Position numbers and translations under genes: made by a program. From assembly GCA_030628905.1 (NCBI GenBank), contig DAOVQB010000059.1:1-22938 (forward strand): a stretch of 22,938 nucleotides of DNA. The letters run 5' to 3'. Source of the DNA: DAOVQB01 sp023128935. GTDB lineage: Bacteria; Eisenbacteria; RBG-16-71-46; CAIMUX01; WJJG01. This document shows, one piece after another, positions 21,916-22,938 of the stretch. The stretch's first letter is position 1. Each line of letters starts with the position of its first letter. The notes below the pieces were generated by a model. It saw nothing but the letters and a program-made list of their open reading frames with translations. It had not been told where the DNA came from and did not search any database.

Positions 21916-22856
21916 CCCGGGATACGCTGCGCACACAACCCCTGCCGGTGGTGCGGGCGGCTGAGCTGGAGTCTGCGGACCCCGAGCAACGCTGGCTTAT
22001 CCACACCCTTTGGATGCAAAGTGCCGTCGGGCTGATCGGGGGCAGCCCTAAATCCCTCAAGACGTGGCTCGGCCTGGAGATGGCGGTCAGCGTGACCAGT
22101 GGTACTGCCTGTCTCGATCAGTTTGCCGTCCAGGACCCAGGCCCAGCCCTGATCTACTTGGCCGAAGACCGCCTCTGTACAGTGCGGGAACGTCTTGTTG
22201 CTCTCTGTCACCACCGCAAGTTCGGCCTCGAGACCCTCGACTTGCACGTCATTACCGTGCCCTCATTGCGTCTCGACGCCCCAATCGACCTCGACCGACT
22301 CGATGCCACCCTACGCCGCTACGCTCCAAAGCTGCTCTTGCTCGATCCATTTGTGAGACTTCATTGTGGCGATGAGAACAGTGCACAAGATGTGGCCCCG
22401 ATCCTGGCCGCGCTGCGTGAGCTTCAGCGCCGGCACGAGGTGGCCATCGTCGTGACCCATCACACTCGCAAGAACAATCGCACGACCCAGAACGGCCAAG
22501 CCCTGCGCGGATCAGGAGACTTTCACGCCTGGTCAGACTCGGCCCTCTACCTCAACCACGACAAAGATGCGCTCCGCCTGACCGTCGAGCATCGCTCGGC
22601 TCCTGCGCCACAACCCTGCCACCTGCGGCTCTGTGGCGATCCCCCGCATCTGACCCTCGTTGATCTTGACCAGGACGACCCGCAGCCGGGCCTTGATGAG
22701 CGTGTCCTCCAGACCCTTCAGAGAAGTCCGTCGCCGATACACCGCAAGCAGCTACGCGCTCTCCTTGCCGTCAACAACACGCGCCTCGGCCATGCTCTCA
22801 TTGCCCTTGAACAACGCCGACGAGTCCGCCGCACCCCACAGGGGTGGATCTGCTGA
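21912..22856 (+). CDS. RepA-like AAA_25 ATPase with C-terminal winged helix
   Basis: 314 residues; the ATG overlaps the previous stop (ATGA, 21912-21915). The RecA-fold signature is Walker A GGSPKSLKT at 43-51, then IYLAED at 81-86, Walker B LLLLDPFVRL at 141-150, VVTHHTRK at 180-187 and RGSGDFHAWSDSAL at 199-212. These are the motifs of RepA-type hexameric helicases (AAA_25) found in plasmids, phages and integrative elements. Residues about 260-314 look like a winged helix (DERVLQTLQRSPSPIHRKQL, ALIALEQRRRVRRTPQGW). It takes the position held by TniQ or TnsD in related transposons, so it could select targets, load replication at the joined ends, or remodel the transpososome. That role is inference; the ATPase assignment is solid. 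Confidence 0.85.
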   Translation: MTRDTLRTQPLPVVRAAELESADPEQRWLIHTLWMQSAVGLIGGSPKSLKTWLGLEMAVSVTSGTACLDQFAVQDPGPALIYLAEDRLCTVRERLVALCHHRKFGLETLDLHVITVPSLRLDAPIDLDRLDATLRRYAPKLLLLDPFVRLHCGDENSAQDVAPILAALRELQRRHEVAIVVTHHTRKNNRTTQNGQALRGSGDFHAWSDSALYLNHDKDALRLTVEHRSAPAPQPCHLRLCGDPPHLTLVDLDQDDPQPGLDERVLQTLQRSPSPIHRKQLRALLAVNNTRLGHALIALEQRRRVRRTPQGWIC

Positions 22857-22938
22857 CATTCGCGCCGCAGCGACCGCCTTTCCCTCCCGCGTATCACAAC
22901 CCATCAGTGTGTTCTGTTCCCTGGATGCCCTACGCGCA

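Larger units (their letters stand above)
18871..22856 (+). mobile_element. Four-gene Mu/Tn5053-type transposition module, ends not identified
   Basis: Four same-strand genes with tight spacing (98 bases, 4 bases, then a 4-base overlap): a Zn-ribbon-like protein, a D,D(35)E integrase, a MuB/TniB/ExeA-type AAA ATPase, and a RepA-like AAA_25 ATPase. The integrase plus AAA pair is the core of Mu, Tn7 and Tn5053 transposons. No TniQ/TnsD is seen. The terminal repeats were not found; the right end is probably beyond the window, and the left end may lie on either side of the SEC-C gene. The given coordinates are only those of the operon. Confidence 0.7.

Noticed and set aside
18064..22914. Possible terminal inverted repeat of the four-gene element (CACACTGA near 18065-18072 and its complement near 22907-22914)
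   Set aside because: Only eight bases match, the left copy lies inside the SEC-C coding sequence, and such a match is expected by chance over this search space.

Overview
The window carries genes on both strands, is clearly bacterial, and looks like accessory sequence from an uncultivated Gram-negative bacterium. Evidence for an outer membrane is an RND/MMPL exporter gene followed by a LolA-like periplasmic protein and a beta-barrel porin-like protein. Two surface proteins end in a FlgD-like Ig domain, of the kind seen in the Bacteroidetes/FCB group and many candidate phyla. Three others carry PEP-CTERM sorting tails. I cannot name the taxon. No rRNA, tRNA or CRISPR array was seen.

Layout. 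1-2.9 kb: a plus-strand operon (RND exporter C-terminus, LolA-like protein, porin-like protein). 3.0-4.75 kb: a minus-strand sialidase-like (BNR) surface protein cut in two by an in-frame TGA, with a 12-bp tandem repeat in its signal-peptide region. 5.0-8.2 kb: a DUF4143-type AAA ATPase, an orphan FG-GAP fragment, and a secreted protein with two tandem copies of one domain plus a FlgD-like tail. 8.3-17.1 kb: an exopolysaccharide/PEP-CTERM neighbourhood with three PEP-CTERM proteins, one further secreted protein and a family-4 glycosyltransferase. It is broken up by an IS481/IS3-like remnant and by an intact IS1634-family element whose terminal inverted repeats are visible. All three PEP-CTERM genes have a sigma-54-like -24/-12 box 42-65 bases upstream of the start. 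17.1-18.0 kb: mostly a decayed integrase-type transposase. 18.0-22.9 kb: a SEC-C zinc-motif protein divergent from a tight four-gene plus-strand operon (Zn-ribbon-like protein, D,D(35)E integrase, MuB/TniB/ExeA-like AAA ATPase, RepA-like AAA_25 ATPase with a C-terminal winged helix).

How the genes fit together. The first operon probably moves or receives envelope lipids or lipoproteins. The middle region looks like cell-surface display: PEP-CTERM proteins are normally processed by an exosortase (not in this window) in concert with exopolysaccharide synthesis, which the glycosyltransferase would serve, and sigma-54 control fits the PrsK/PrsR scheme known for such systems. The last operon is a transposition module of the Mu/Tn5053/Tn7 type in which a RepA-like ATPase occupies the place normally held by a TniQ/TnsD target selector. 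It is the best candidate here for something under-described. The window also shows much decay: two in-frame stop codons in otherwise intact genes, three gene or transposase remnants, and a perfect 31-bp direct repeat bracketing 5.7 kb.
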